Positions 8,323 to 17,275 of a stretch of 64,000 nt of DNA are shown here, piece after piece. Each line of letters opens with the position of its first letter. Position 1 is the first letter of the stretch. Position numbers and translations under genes: made by a program. The notes under the pieces were generated by a model. The model was not told the DNA's origin. It ran no database searches and was given only the letters and a program-made list of their open reading frames with translations. The DNA comes from Lactobacillus sp. ESL0677 (lineage in GTDB: Bacteria > Bacillota > Bacilli > Lactobacillales > Lactobacillaceae), in contig NZ_CP113946.1 in assembly GCF_029392875.1 (NCBI RefSeq), forward strand, positions 1,364,001 to 1,428,000, given 5' to 3'.

Positions 8323-9897
8323 TTATTTTTTACTTTCAGATTCTGCACGCTTGCGCAGCTTGTCAGCCTGCAGTTTAGTTAGCGCTGGCAAGACAATCTT
8401 GAACTGACTGCCCTGTCCCGCAACAGAATCAACGCTAATCTGGCCGTGATAGCTGTTAACCAGTTTTTGCGCAATCGACAAGCCGAGACCATTGCCACCC
8501 TTTTCACGTGTACGAGCCTTATCAACCCGATAAAAGCGATTGAAAATCTTGTCCTGATCAACCTTAGAAATTCCTTCACCAAAGTCTTGGACAATAATAT
8601 TGACGTCATCTTGTGAAAGACCAGCTGAGACATTCATTTGCTTTCGGTCGGTTGAATATTTAATACCATTATCAATCAGGATTACAAGTAATTGTTCCAG
8701 ATGGCCTTGATAAATCTGAACTTCCGTATCTTGCGGCAAATCATCCATGTCAAGACTAATATTAAAATCTTGATGAACCAATGACATGTCACTAACCACA
8801 CGCTTCAAAACCTCTGAGATCTTAGTCACGGCATTCGGATACTGAACATTAATCTGTTCGGCACGCGTCAAATCTAACATTTCTTGAATCAGATGCTGCA
8901 TGCGCTTAGCTTCTTGCAGTGACGCATTAATCGATTCATCCAAGATTTCAGGATCATCCTTGCCCCACCGCTGAAGCATATTTAAATGACCTTCAATTAC
9001 CGCCACGGGAGTGCGCAACTCGTGTGAGACATCCCCGACAAACTCCTTCTGTTGGTCAATATAACGCTGCATTCGGTCCAACATTTGGTTAAAGGATACG
9101 GCCAACTCTTGCAATTCATCATTGCGATGAAAGTTAGCAATCCTCGCCGTACTATTCGGGTCATCGTTGACCTCACGCGCCACCTTCGACATTTCCTTAA
9201 TTGGCCTGACAATGTCTTGCACAATAATAAAGGCAATTAACGTAAATAACACAATTGCAATGATGGAAATGCGTACCATCCATTTAAGCAAGTTTTTCAT
9301 CAGCCCGTTGTAATACGTCATGCGGTTAACAACCACAATATAACCAGTTAATTTGCCGGTCCTGATTGAACGTACTTTTTGGTACGTAATTAATTCTTGA
9401 CGATTATCTTGAAAAGTCTGTTCCTGCTTGTACTCACCCTTGAAGTCCTTAAATGTCGGAATTTCATTTTCACTACCATTATCAAAGACATCTTCTTGCT
9501 GTAAGTTATAAACAACAACATTTAAGTCAGGATTAGTCAATGACGCTAATAAGTTGTCGTTAAAAGCATTACTTGCTCGGTCATCGCGACTAATCACAGG
9601 ATTGCCCTGTAAAACCTTTTTAGCAGAGGGCGTTAACGCCGGAACAACATTCGCAATTTGTAATTCACCAGAAATAGAACTGAGATTTTCATTCAGCTGC
9701 ACGACCATTTGGTTAGAAGTTTCCTTCTGCTGACCAATTGATTGCTGACCAACAAACGTGTAAATAACTACTGAAAATACAATAAAGGAGACCATAATCG
9801 TCAAACTGACGACACTGACCCACCGTACAATTAACGATGAGCGTTTGGTCCCCTTTTTACTTTGTTCATGCTTTCTAGTTCTTTTCATCATCTTCAT
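8323..9897 (-). CDS. Sensor histidine kinase, ArlS-like
   Basis: A 524-residue membrane kinase. A basic N-terminus is followed by a transmembrane segment near residues 24-50, then an extracellular domain of about 150 residues and a second transmembrane segment near 206-228. After these come a HAMP domain (DIVRPIKEMSKVAREV), HisKA with the phospho-acceptor His in DVSHELRTPVAVIEGH (His292), and the ATPase domain (N box LIDNGIKYS, G1 DFGEGIS, G2 GNGLGLSIAQ). It overlaps the preceding regulator gene by 23 bases, the ArlR-ArlS arrangement. The signal sensed is unknown. Confidence 0.9.
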   Translation of the reverse strand: MKMMKRTRKHEQSKKGTKRSSLIVRWVSVVSLTIMVSFIVFSVVIYTFVGQQSIGQQKETSNQMVVQLNENLSSISGELQIANVVPALTPSAKKVLQGNPVISRDDRASNAFNDNLLASLTNPDLNVVVYNLQQEDVFDNGSENEIPTFKDFKGEYKQEQTFQDNRQELITYQKVRSIRTGKLTGYIVVVNRMTYYNGLMKNLLKWMVRISIIAIVLFTLIAFIIVQDIVRPIKEMSKVAREVNDDPNSTARIANFHRNDELQELAVSFNQMLDRMQRYIDQQKEFVGDVSHELRTPVAVIEGHLNMLQRWGKDDPEILDESINASLQEAKRMQHLIQEMLDLTRAEQINVQYPNAVTKISEVLKRVVSDMSLVHQDFNISLDMDDLPQDTEVQIYQGHLEQLLVILIDNGIKYSTDRKQMNVSAGLSQDDVNIIVQDFGEGISKVDQDKIFNRFYRVDKARTREKGGNGLGLSIAQKLVNSYHGQISVDSVAGQGSQFKIVLPALTKLQADKLRKRAESESKK

Positions 9898-10588
9898 CTC
9901 TTACCATATATCCAGTACCGCGTACGGTCTTGATATAAGATGGTTGACCGGGAACGTCAATTTTATTGCGAAGGTAACGAACATAAACTTCTACAACATT
10001 AGTTTCAATGTTTGAACCTGGTCCCCAAATTTTAGAAAGCAATTGATCACGACTAACAACATTATTCTTGTTCTTAATCAATGTCATGAGCAAGTTATAT
10101 TCCCGCTTCGTCAAATCGACAGTCTTACCATCGCTGCGACGAACAATCCGGTTGGCCGTTTCAATTGTCATATCCTTAAACTTAATGACTTTCTTTTCAA
10201 TTGTATCGTCAGAAGCTTCTTTTTCAATTTTAACCCGGCGTAAAACAGCGCGTAAACGAGCAAGTAACTCCTCAATTGCAAATGGCTTAACAATGTAATC
10301 GTCGGCACCATGGTCAAGACCAGAAACCCGATCAATTACGGAATCACGAGCTGTCATCATAATAATCGGTGTTGTCTTAACTTGACGAACCCGCCGAGCA
10401 ATTTCTAAACCGTTCAAGTCTGGCAACATTAAGTCAAGCAAAATAGCATCAAAATCTTCGTTCAATGCAGTTTCTAGCCCTTTACGACCATTTGCTTCAA
10501 CAACTGTTTCATATTTTTCGTGTTTTAATTCTAGCTCGACAAACCGAGCCAAATTCTTTTCATCTTCAATAATTAGTATCTTTGCCAT
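9875..10588 (-). CDS. OmpR/PhoB-family response regulator, ArlR-like
   Basis: A 237-residue partner of the kinase that follows. The receiver domain (MAKILIIEDEKNLARF) carries the phospho-acceptor Asp in AILLDLMLPDLNG, Thr in MMTARDS and Lys in YIVKPFAIEELLARL. The C-terminal winged helix reads VDLTKREYNLLMTLIKNKNNVVSRDQL and YVRYLRNKID. I prefer the ATG at 10588 because GGGATGG sits at ribosome-site distance; an ATG three codons upstream is also open. The 146 bases before it hold only AT-rich sequence, presumably its promoter. Confidence 0.92.
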   Translation of the reverse strand: MAKILIIEDEKNLARFVELELKHEKYETVVEANGRKGLETALNEDFDAILLDLMLPDLNGLEIARRVRQVKTTPIIMMTARDSVIDRVSGLDHGADDYIVKPFAIEELLARLRAVLRRVKIEKEASDDTIEKKVIKFKDMTIETANRIVRRSDGKTVDLTKREYNLLMTLIKNKNNVVSRDQLLSKIWGPGSNIETNVVEVYVRYLRNKIDVPGQPSYIKTVRGTGYMVRDEDDEKN

Positions 10589-10743
10589 TTTATCCATCCC
10601 TTTTAAAATTATTGTTCACACCAAAAACTAAAATATTTTTAAACTTAATTTAATAACTAAAGGATACTTTAAAAAAGCAAGCAAAACAAGCTTAAGCTTC
10701 TAAGTTACCTTAACTTTAATTATCTTAAAAATACTTAATTTAT

Positions 10744-11304
10744 TCAATCTCTATCTTGCTGGTTATCCTTTTGGTCTAGCAATTCTCTTAATTTGGCAAA
10801 CGCCGGATTAACCTGATTTTTTTTGCCTTCGTCAAATTCTGCTTCTGAAATAACTGCCCAGCCATTACCTTCTGGATAAATATCCTGGTCTTCTTCTTCG
10901 GGCGTTAATATCGTTGTCGGAATGTGTAGGAGCAGATTATCCTCAATTGCTGTTTGCAAATCAATTTGATCATCCTCAATTTGCACAATCGGCGTTTCAC
11001 TAGCCTCTAGTTCTTCCTTAGAAACTGCGTCCTCAGAATAATTTTCACTAAAACGAAAATCCTCATGATAAGTCACTGGTTCCAAGCTCCGACTTGACGG
11101 GACAACTAGATCAGCTGTGACGTGCAAGTCACAAGTAACGTATGGCTCATTATAAAAAGCATCACCGTCTAAACGAACATTTTCAACCTTATATAATAGC
11201 TTTTGACTGCGCTGCAAAAATTCTGGTCGCATTGCAACTTCACGCTCAATGTGCATCAGTGGTGTCTTGCTGCTTTCTACTTGCGAAAAACTAATCGTAA
11301 ACAT
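10744..11304 (-). CDS. yceD: YceD/DUF177 family protein
   Basis: A 186-residue member of the DUF177 (YceD) family, linked to 23S rRNA accumulation and usually encoded just before the L32 gene rpmF. Seen here: an N-terminal MFTISFSQVESSKTPLMH, a DLHVTADLVVPSSRSL core and an acidic central region, ending in a FAKLRELLDQKDN segment. It starts 2 bases after the tmcAL stop with a GGAGG site, so it is the last gene of that operon. No rpmF ORF follows in the 146 bases before the next gene. Confidence 0.85.
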   Translation of the reverse strand: MFTISFSQVESSKTPLMHIEREVAMRPEFLQRSQKLLYKVENVRLDGDAFYNEPYVTCDLHVTADLVVPSSRSLEPVTYHEDFRFSENYSEDAVSKEELEASETPIVQIEDDQIDLQTAIEDNLLLHIPTTILTPEEEDQDIYPEGNGWAVISEAEFDEGKKNQVNPAFAKLRELLDQKDNQQDRD

Positions 11305-11306
11305 CT

Positions 11307-12461
11307 CTAAACCTCCAATGGTCTGCGACCAAAGTTTTGGTCAACTTGCAAAATTTGCTCAACCAGCCGATCTACACGTAATTGCAAGTGCATTGAACCT
11401 GAACGCGTATTCTTCTGGTCAACCTTTGAAATAACGTTAGCAGTTGTCTCTTTTCTGATTTTTTTTAGATAACGACGGCCTAATTTGCTATAACCAAGCA
11501 AGAATAATGCCTCATTGTTAAAACTGTCCAGCATGTCATCTTGGGTCACGTTTAATAAAGTATACAAACTTAATCGGCGCAAGCGTGAATAAGTATAACG
11601 CTTAGACTTGATATAGCGCAAGAATTCCGTAAAATTACGTGCTCGATGAATCTCTTGCTTCATTTTATATTCCAGTCCCTCACTCATTTGGTAGATTTGC
11701 CGTAATTCTTCAACTGAAGAAGACTCAAGGCGATACTTCAGAAACGGGAACAACAAGTTCCAGTTGGGATAAGCCGATTGCCGATACAGCTGTGCTACTT
11801 CAGTCTTAGGCAGCCATTGTTCCAATTCTGCACCTGTTTTTTGGTGCAAAATAATATTCCGAATAGCACTAGCACTCTGCACAACACCTTCACGCTGCAA
11901 CAAATCATCATGGCCAGCGCCAATTCGGTTAACTGGATGCAAAGTAAGCGGCGTCCACAAATTATGGTTGGCAACCGCATAAGCTAGCCCCAAAATTGCA
12001 TTCGGTTGGTTAACTTCATAGCCTACTTCACGCGCAACCATCTCATTATACTGAGTTGAATAGGTCTGACTATAATCGTTAAAATTCATGTGATTAGGCG
12101 GGATTTCAGCAATTTTACTACCAAGATAGGCAAAGTTAAGCGTAGCATCTTCCACACCAAACACCAAATCGCTGACACCTAATTTAGCTAACTGATTAAT
12201 ACTCCCTAGTGAAAAAAGGTCAGCAGGCTCAACCGAAGTTGAAAAAGGCATCTCAAAAACAAGATCAGCGCCACTGTTTAGCGCAGCCTGTGCTCGTGAC
12301 CACTTATCCATGATTGCCATTTCACCACGCTGAACATAATTTCCCGACATCAAAACCACAATCGGATCTTTACTGCCAGCCAGCAGCCTTGCCTGATTTA
12401 ACAAAAACTCGTGGCCACTGTGCAAGGGATTAAATTCGGCAATGATTCCCACTACACTCAT
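11307..12461 (-). CDS. tmcAL: tRNA(Met) cytidine acetate ligase TmcAL
   Basis: A 384-residue enzyme (formerly YlbM, DUF795) that activates acetate with ATP to N4-acetylate the wobble cytidine of elongator tRNA-Met. The nucleotidyltransferase signature [20 protein letters not shown] is at residues 5-24. The [20 protein letters not shown] block and the [12 protein letters not shown] region follow. The C-terminal part is basic and helical. It sits in the usual Firmicute neighbourhood with rsfS and yqeK; the SAM-methyltransferase often found between rsfS and tmcAL is absent here. Confidence 0.93.
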   Translation of the reverse strand: MSVVGIIAEFNPLHSGHEFLLNQARLLAGSKDPIVVLMSGNYVQRGEMAIMDKWSRAQAALNSGADLVFEMPFSTSVEPADLFSLGSINQLAKLGVSDLVFGVEDATLNFAYLGSKIAEIPPNHMNFNDYSQTYSTQYNEMVAREVGYEVNQPNAILGLAYAVANHNLWTPLTLHPVNRIGAGHDDLLQREGVVQSASAIRNIILHQKTGAELEQWLPKTEVAQLYRQSAYPNWNLLFPFLKYRLESSSVEELRQIYQMSEGLEYKMKQEIHRARNFTEFLRYIKSKRYTYSRLRRLSLYTLLNVTQDDMLDSFNNEALFLLGYSKLGRRYLKKIRKETTANVISKVDQKNTRSGSMHLQLRVDRLVEQILQVDQNFGRRPLEV

Positions 12462-12467
12462 TGTCAG

Positions 12468-12815
12468 CTAGTCTTCCTTTATTTCTAGTTGCTTACCTTC
12501 TGACCACAATTTTTCTACATTATAAAAATCGCGCGCCTCTTCGGTAAAGACATTGACAACGACATCGCCCAAGTCAAGCAAGAGCCAGTTAGACTCGCTT
12601 GACCCTTCAATGCGATAGTCATAGTAGTCAGCCTGATGCGCCTCATCAACAATTGCATTGGCAATTGCGTGCAGCTGCCGATTAGAACCGGCACTGGTTG
12701 CTACGTAATAATCAGCCAAGATACTAATTCCCTGCATGTCATAGGCAATAGTATCTTCACCGTGGCGGTCGCTGATGGCTTTTAAAACAAAAGTCAAAAT
12801 TTCTTTACTAGTCAA
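12468..12815 (-). CDS. rsfS: Ribosomal silencing factor RsfS
   Basis: A 115-residue protein that binds L14 on the 50S subunit and blocks subunit joining in starvation. Family blocks seen are DTIAYDMQGISILADYYVATSAGSNRQLHAIA, present in pieces from about residue 25, WLLLDLGDVVVNVF and ARDFYNVEKLWSEGK. I place the start at a TTG (12815) behind a clean AAGGAG site, 10 bases after the yqeK stop. An ATG 36 bases upstream is in frame but would lie inside yqeK and lacks a ribosome site. Confidence 0.9.
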   Translation of the reverse strand: MTSKEILTFVLKAISDRHGEDTIAYDMQGISILADYYVATSAGSNRQLHAIANAIVDEAHQADYYDYRIEGSSESNWLLLDLGDVVVNVFTEEARDFYNVEKLWSEGKQLEIKED

Positions 12816-12825
12816 ATTTTTCTCC

Positions 12826-13425
12826 TTAATTATTTTTAATACTCCACACATTATATGCTTTAAACGTGCGCGGATAAATCTTATCTCTTTTTTCAGCTAA
12901 AAAGCTGAGGCTATGTGCTAGCTGGTAGCCCACACCAGCGTCTAAATTGGCAAATGTTACCTTGCGTGCTTCTTCAACCCCAGGAAAATCGCGGCCAGGC
13001 TCAATGAAATCAGCCATGAAGACTATCCTATCTAAAGTCGTCATTTCAGTATCACCAGTCGTGTGTCGGTCAACAGCCGTTAAAATTTCACTATCAGTGA
13101 TTTGCAAATCGCGCTTAATAAAGTACGTGCCAACAATCCCGTGCCAAATTGCACGATTCCAATTTAAGAGCTCCTGATCAAAGCCCTGCGACTTAATCAC
13201 TTCACGATATTCTGCAACTGGGACCTGTTTGGCATAATCATGGACAAAACCAGCTAACGCAGCCTTATCTTCATCATAATGATTGAGCTGAGCCAATTTT
13301 TGCGCGGTTTGGCTCACACGCACACAATGCGCAAACCTAGATGCATCCATGTTGGCTTTTTCTTTAGCGATAATTTCCTTGCTTGATAAAGGTGAATAAG
13401 TGTTTGCAAAAAATAAATCAGTCAT
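12826..13425 (-). CDS. yqeK: HD-domain nucleotide hydrolase YqeK
   Basis: A 199-residue HD-superfamily phosphohydrolase. The family cleaves diadenosine tetraphosphate symmetrically to two ADP. Metal-binding residues are visible in HCVRVSQTAQKLAQL, GFVHDYAKQ (the HD pair), WHGIVGTYF and TTGDTEMTTLDRIVFMADFIEPGR. The start overlaps the nadD end by 8 bases, as is common in this operon. The C-terminus FKAYNVWSIKNN is followed by the rsfS ribosome site. Confidence 0.93.
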   Translation of the reverse strand: MTDLFFANTYSPLSSKEIIAKEKANMDASRFAHCVRVSQTAQKLAQLNHYDEDKAALAGFVHDYAKQVPVAEYREVIKSQGFDQELLNWNRAIWHGIVGTYFIKRDLQITDSEILTAVDRHTTGDTEMTTLDRIVFMADFIEPGRDFPGVEEARKVTFANLDAGVGYQLAHSLSFLAEKRDKIYPRTFKAYNVWSIKNN

Positions 13426-14056
13426 AATAGAGTCCCTTTCGATGAATATAATCGCTAACCAGTTTTGGAACTAAATATCTAATTGAGCCGCCCATTGCAA
13501 TTGTTTGCCTAATTGAGCTTGAACTTAAGTCAATTGCTGGAACATCAACCCAAATAATTGGCAGTTGCGCCTTTTGCTCATATCCCGGACGCCTAATACC
13601 AACCAAAGTTGCCAATTGAGCTAATTTAAGTGGCTCTTTCCATTCACTTAAATTATTAACCTGATCACTGCCCATAATCAAATAATAATGATTTTGTGGT
13701 GCTTTTTCATGCAAATAAGTCAGAGTATCAACAGTGTACGAAACACCGCCGCGAAACAGTTCAAATAATTTTACATGAAAATGCGGATTATCTTGCGTTG
13801 CCAATTCGAGCATATTCGCCCGATCTTCTGCAGATACAGTGGGCTTATCTTTTAAAGGTGGAATATTTGTTGGAATAAACCAGATTTCATCTAAATGCAG
13901 CTTAGTTAGGACTTGGTCAGCTACGACCAAATGAGCTAAATGAACGGGATTAAAAGTGCCGCCCATTATCCCAATTTGCAATCCTTGGGACTGCGGAATT
14001 TTTTCTTCTTTAACCTGAACTACCGGCTTTTTTTCAATACTTTTTGCAAACGTCAT
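13418..14056 (-). CDS. nadD: Nicotinate-nucleotide adenylyltransferase
   Basis: Forms deamido-NAD from nicotinate mononucleotide and ATP in NAD biosynthesis. The Rossmann start IGIMGGTFNPVHLAHLV contains the HxGH-like motif, IMGSDQVNNLSEW is the central block, and the C-terminal adenylate-binding motif reads IDLSSSSIRQ. There are about 26 residues before the domain, longer than typical, but the GAGG site at the given ATG supports them. The gene is 9 bases after yqeH and overlaps yqeK. Confidence 0.94.
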   Translation of the reverse strand: MTFAKSIEKKPVVQVKEEKIPQSQGLQIGIMGGTFNPVHLAHLVVADQVLTKLHLDEIWFIPTNIPPLKDKPTVSAEDRANMLELATQDNPHFHVKLFELFRGGVSYTVDTLTYLHEKAPQNHYYLIMGSDQVNNLSEWKEPLKLAQLATLVGIRRPGYEQKAQLPIIWVDVPAIDLSSSSIRQTIAMGGSIRYLVPKLVSDYIHRKGLYYD

Positions 14057-14065
14057 TCTTCGCCT

Positions 14066-15178
14066 CTAAATTAACGCGCGTCTAATTCCTAAACCAATCT
14101 TGTCAGGCGTGTATATTTTGACTAAACAATCGGCAGGCACCGTGATAAAGCCAATGCCGCCAAATAATAGATCGCTCTTATAAATCGGATGCATTTCTTG
14201 ACCCTTGAGTGCAGGCAGGTCTTCCCCCTCTGACGGCGGTGTTAGCAGGTCACCCACATGCTTTTGGTAAAATTCATCCGCATTTTCTGTCTTTGTCCGG
14301 TGAACATATAAATTTCGCGCAACATAGACCGTAAAGCTGGTTGGCTCACCCTTCAAATAATCTATCCGGCCTAATCCTGCCAAAAAGAGCGTGTTACCTG
14401 GTTTCAACTGGTAAGTTGCCGGCTTAAGTGGCTTTTGCGGTGAAATTGCCGCCAAATCTTGCGGCTCAAGGTGTGTTGCCAATTGATTTTCGGACATAAT
14501 TCCTGGTGTATCAACCAAAAAGTGACCATTTTCTAACGGAATTTCAATTCGGTCAAGTGTTGTCCCCGGAAAGCGTGACGTCGTAATCAAGTTCTTGACA
14601 TCACCCATCTTGTCAATGATTGCATTAAGCAGCGTTGATTTACCAACATTGGTCATTCCGACAAAATATACATCTTCCGTGCGAGACTTCTTATCCAAAT
14701 AAGCAATTAAATTAGTTAAATTTTTCTTTTTAGCCGCACTAACTAAGAAAATTTTCTTGGGAAAAAGCCCAACACGATTTGCTTCCTGCCGCATCCAATC
14801 CTTAATTTTGCTTTCGCGTGAATTAAGTGGGAAAAGGTCAAACTTGTTGCCGACTAAAATTAACTCATTGTCACCAACAAACCGTTTCATTGACGATAAA
14901 AGTGAGTTGGTAAAATCAAACAAATCAACGACATTAACCACCAATGCCTTCTTCTCGGCTAAAGAGTTGAGTAGGGCCAAGAAGTCATCATTATCAACAT
15001 CAACCGGCATGATTTCATTATAATGTCGTAAGCGAAAACAGCGCTGGCAATAAATATCGTTGCCCTCGTCTTCGCTCTCAAGTGCCTTCTTAAGCCGTGA
15101 AGCTGGCAAATAACCTGCTCCCTTGGGATTGTCGGATTGCAGCTGCGCGCCACAACCGATACAAATAATATCATCCAT
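14066..15178 (-). CDS. yqeH: Circularly permuted ribosome-biogenesis GTPase YqeH
   Basis: A 370-residue GTPase needed for 30S subunit assembly. The N-terminal zinc finger is ICIGCG...CQRCFRLRHYN. The permuted G domain follows in the order G4 (VGNKFDLF), G5 (VSAAKKKN), G1 (VGMTNVGKSTLLNA), G2 (a conserved Thr in TTSRFPGTTLD) and G3 (LVDTPGI). The C-terminal part is the RNA-contacting domain. It overlaps yqeG by 8 bases. The small yhbY gene often found next to it is missing here. Confidence 0.95.
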   Translation of the reverse strand: MDDIICIGCGAQLQSDNPKGAGYLPASRLKKALESEDEGNDIYCQRCFRLRHYNEIMPVDVDNDDFLALLNSLAEKKALVVNVVDLFDFTNSLLSSMKRFVGDNELILVGNKFDLFPLNSRESKIKDWMRQEANRVGLFPKKIFLVSAAKKKNLTNLIAYLDKKSRTEDVYFVGMTNVGKSTLLNAIIDKMGDVKNLITTSRFPGTTLDRIEIPLENGHFLVDTPGIMSENQLATHLEPQDLAAISPQKPLKPATYQLKPGNTLFLAGLGRIDYLKGEPTSFTVYVARNLYVHRTKTENADEFYQKHVGDLLTPPSEGEDLPALKGQEMHPIYKSDLLFGGIGFITVPADCLVKIYTPDKIGLGIRRALI

Positions 15179-15695
15179 TTTTTAATGTCTCCTTAAAACT
15201 TACCCGGTGGGAAATTGCTAAAAAGAAAAAGATAATTTTTTCCAAAAACCGGTTAATCCGAGTATTCCACTTATCTGTTTCAATTAATGGCTTAACCAGT
15301 ACTGACTCAACGCCAGCTAGGTTACCCGCTTGAATGTCCGTGATTAACTGGTCACCCACCATCATTACCTGCTTCTTAGTTAAGCCCATTTCCTTACGCT
15401 TTTTTGTAATTGCAAATGGCAATGGCTTCCTAGCTTTAGCGACAAACTCGATATGATACGGATTAAGTACTTTGCCCACTCTGAGTGCATTATTGTTTGA
15501 AATAACAACAAGTGTTACCCCAGCAGCTGCTAGCCGCCGATTAAGCTGGTCCATCTTCTTAGCCGTTTCAAACTCATTCCATGCAAGCAAAGTATTGTCT
15601 AAGTCCGAAAACACTGCCTTAATTCCCATCTGGTGCAGTACATCAGTATCTAAATGATAGATTGTATCAATTGTGTAACGTGGCCTGAATATCAT
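15171..15695 (-). CDS. yqeG: YqeG-family HAD-IIIA phosphatase
   Basis: A 174-residue HAD-superfamily hydrolase. Motif I is FSDLDNTLLAWN with the nucleophile Asp, motif II is VVISNNN, motif III Lys is in KARKPLPFAI and motif IV is MVGDQLITDI. The substrate is not established for the family. First gene of the yqeG-yqeH-nadD-yqeK-rsfS-tmcAL-yceD run; AAGGGGAG precedes the ATG. Confidence 0.92.
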   Translation of the reverse strand: MIFRPRYTIDTIYHLDTDVLHQMGIKAVFSDLDNTLLAWNEFETAKKMDQLNRRLAAAGVTLVVISNNNALRVGKVLNPYHIEFVAKARKPLPFAITKKRKEMGLTKKQVMMVGDQLITDIQAGNLAGVESVLVKPLIETDKWNTRINRFLEKIIFFFLAISHRVSFKETLKNG

Positions 15696-15768
15696 CTAGC
15701 TCCCCTTTTCTGCCATCTTCTTAGTCTAATATATCAAAAAATGACGTCAAGGTCATAAATTTTGACAT

Positions 15769-15797
15769 AAAAAAACGGCGCCATAAGCGCCATTTTT
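15769..15797 (-). terminator. Terminator of the infC-rpmI-rplT operon
   Basis: On the minus strand GGCGC, loop TTATG, GCGCC then seven T, located just after the rplT stop codon. Confidence 0.85.
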
Positions 15798-15800
15798 GAA

Positions 15801-16157
15801 TTAATTTAAAGCTTTCTTAGCAGTTTCTGCTAATTGTGCAAAAGTCTTTGAATCGTTATAAGCAATGTCAGCTAACATCTTACGGTTAATATCAACACCA
15901 GCTACTTTCAAGCCGTGCATTAACTTAGAATATGAAATATCATTTTGTCTTGCTGCAGCATTGATTCTAGCAATCCATAACTTTCTGAATTCGCTCTTAC
16001 GTCTTCTACGGTCACGGAATGCATATCTGTAAGATACAAATAATTGTGTACTTGCAGCCTTAAATTGCATATGCTTTGCGCCACGGTAACCCTTGGCAAG
16101 CTTCATAACCTTCTTACGACGTTTACGTGTTACTGTTCCACCTTTAACTCTTGGCAT
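15801..16157 (-). CDS. rplT: 50S ribosomal protein L20
   Basis: A 118-residue early-assembly ribosomal protein. It is very basic, begins [26 protein letters not shown] and shows the family block [29 protein letters not shown]. In Firmicutes L20 represses its own operon by binding the leader RNA, and such a leader is present upstream of infC. Last gene of the operon, followed by the terminator. Confidence 0.98.
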   Translation of the reverse strand: MPRVKGGTVTRKRRKKVMKLAKGYRGAKHMQFKAASTQLFVSYRYAFRDRRRRKSEFRKLWIARINAAARQNDISYSKLMHGLKVAGVDINRKMLADIAYNDSKTFAQLAETAKKALN

Positions 16158-16201
16158 CTGAAATTCCTCCTAAATATCGTTGTTCTCGTCTAACTTGATA
16201 A

Positions 16202-16402
16202 TTAACGCATTTGAGAGAGCATCTGTTTGATGCGCTTCAAGTCGCTGCGTGAAACTAATGCAGCCTTTCTCAAATGACGACGTTGCTTCTTGGTCTTACC
16301 GTGGAAACGGTGGCCAGTAAATGCGTGATGACGCTTTAATTCACCAGAAGCAGTTCTCTTAAAACGCTTTGCAGAAGCGCGGTGGGTTTTCATTTTAGGC
16401 AT
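16202..16402 (-). CDS. rpmI: 50S ribosomal protein L35
   Basis: A 66-residue ribosomal protein with the normal start [20 protein letters not shown] and the block [17 protein letters not shown]. It lies between infC and rplT with a GGAGG ribosome site, the standard order. Confidence 0.98.
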   Translation of the reverse strand: MPKMKTHRASAKRFKRTASGELKRHHAFTGHRFHGKTKKQRRHLRKAALVSRSDLKRIKQMLSQMR

Positions 16403-16430
16403 TTTTCAATTCCTCCAAATTAACTAGTTT

Positions 16431-16955
16431 TTACTTTTTGTCACTCTTAGGAGCGAGTATCAAGAACATTGAACGACCTTCCATCTTCGGCTTGCTAATC
16501 ACAGTAGCAATATCTGAAGTGGCTTCAGCCATCTTCTCCAGCACTTCACGTCCTAATTCCTTGTGGGTGATTGCACGACCTCTGAACCGAATCGAAACAC
16601 GAACTTTAGCACCCTCTTTAGTGAGGAACTTTTGTGCGTGCTTTAACTTAGTGTTAAAGTCGTTACCTTCAATGGTTGGACTTAAACGGATTTCTTTAAC
16701 GCTGACTGATTTGGACTTCTTACGAGACTCTTTGAGTTTCTTCTGCTGTTCAAAACGGTACTTACCATAGTCCATGATGCGAGCAACTGGTGGCTTGGCA
16801 TTAGGCGAAATCAGAACTAAATCTAAATTCGCAACACTTGCTTGCCGTAATGCTTCAGTCTTAGTTACAACACCAACTTGATCACCATCTGCATTAATTA
16901 AACGAACTTCGCGTGAACGAATTTGGTCGTTTAATATTAAATTCCTTGGTATAAT
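16431..16955 (-). CDS. infC: Translation initiation factor IF-3, non-canonical AUU start
   Basis: A 174-residue factor that binds the 30S subunit, checks start-codon pairing and prevents early subunit joining. The frame is open upstream of the first ATG (16775) and encodes the full N-terminal domain ([18 protein letters not shown], then [17 protein letters not shown]). It begins only at ATT (16953-16955), 6 bases after a strong GGAGG. No ATG, GTG or TTG start fits both length and ribosome site; the next codon, ATA, is a less likely alternative. AUU starts are established for infC of E. coli and Geobacillus, where IF-3 represses its own translation. The C-terminal domain has [18 protein letters not shown]. 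Confidence 0.95.
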   Translation of the reverse strand: MIPRNLILNDQIRSREVRLINADGDQVGVVTKTEALRQASVANLDLVLISPNAKPPVARIMDYGKYRFEQQKKLKESRKKSKSVSVKEIRLSPTIEGNDFNTKLKHAQKFLTKEGAKVRVSIRFRGRAITHKELGREVLEKMAEATSDIATVISKPKMEGRSMFLILAPKSDKK

Positions 16956-16975
16956 TCTTCACCTCCGTGTTAATT

Positions 16976-17110
16976 TGAGGACAAGAAAAGAGCGGGTATT
17001 AAGTACCCGCTCTTAATCAACAGAAAATATCGATTAGCCCAGAGGTCAACTTAACTTAGGCGAGAAGCGGGAGCTTCTTCTTGTTCTCAACTAATAAGTA
17101 ATTATAGTAC
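16976..17110 (-). promoter_or_regulatory. L20-type leader of the infC operon
   Basis: On the minus strand the leader ends in a strong hairpin AAGAGCGGGTA/TACCCGCTCTT (16986-17012) followed by a T-rich stretch. Upstream, a CCCGCTTCT segment (within about 17055-17075) can pair with the 5' arm of this hairpin, giving an antiterminator. This is the arrangement of the known Firmicute L20 leader, where L20 binding favours termination. The exact L20 site and 5' end are not determined. The remaining ~110 bases to 17220 are AT-rich and presumably hold the promoter. Confidence 0.8.
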
Positions 17111-17220
17111 CAACTACATACCTTTGTCAATAACAATCATTTATTTATCTGATTTGGCTTTAATTGACCCTTAAATTTATATTAAGACAATTTATTTTAT
17201 CAAATTATTTTTAACTGGCC

Positions 17221-17264
17221 AAAAAATGCTCCCAGTAACTATTAAACCAATTATCTGGAAGCAT
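17221..17264 (-). terminator. Terminator of the amino-acid ABC transporter operon
   Basis: Minus-strand arms ATGCTTCCAG and CTGGGAGCAT with a 19-base loop, followed by a run of six T, 12 bases after the last permease gene. Confidence 0.8.
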
Positions 17265-17275
17265 CGCTCTTAAAT

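Noticed and set aside
16431..16775. Short IF-3 starting at the first ATG
   Set aside because: It would lack the N-terminal domain, although the upstream frame encodes it perfectly behind a strong ribosome site.
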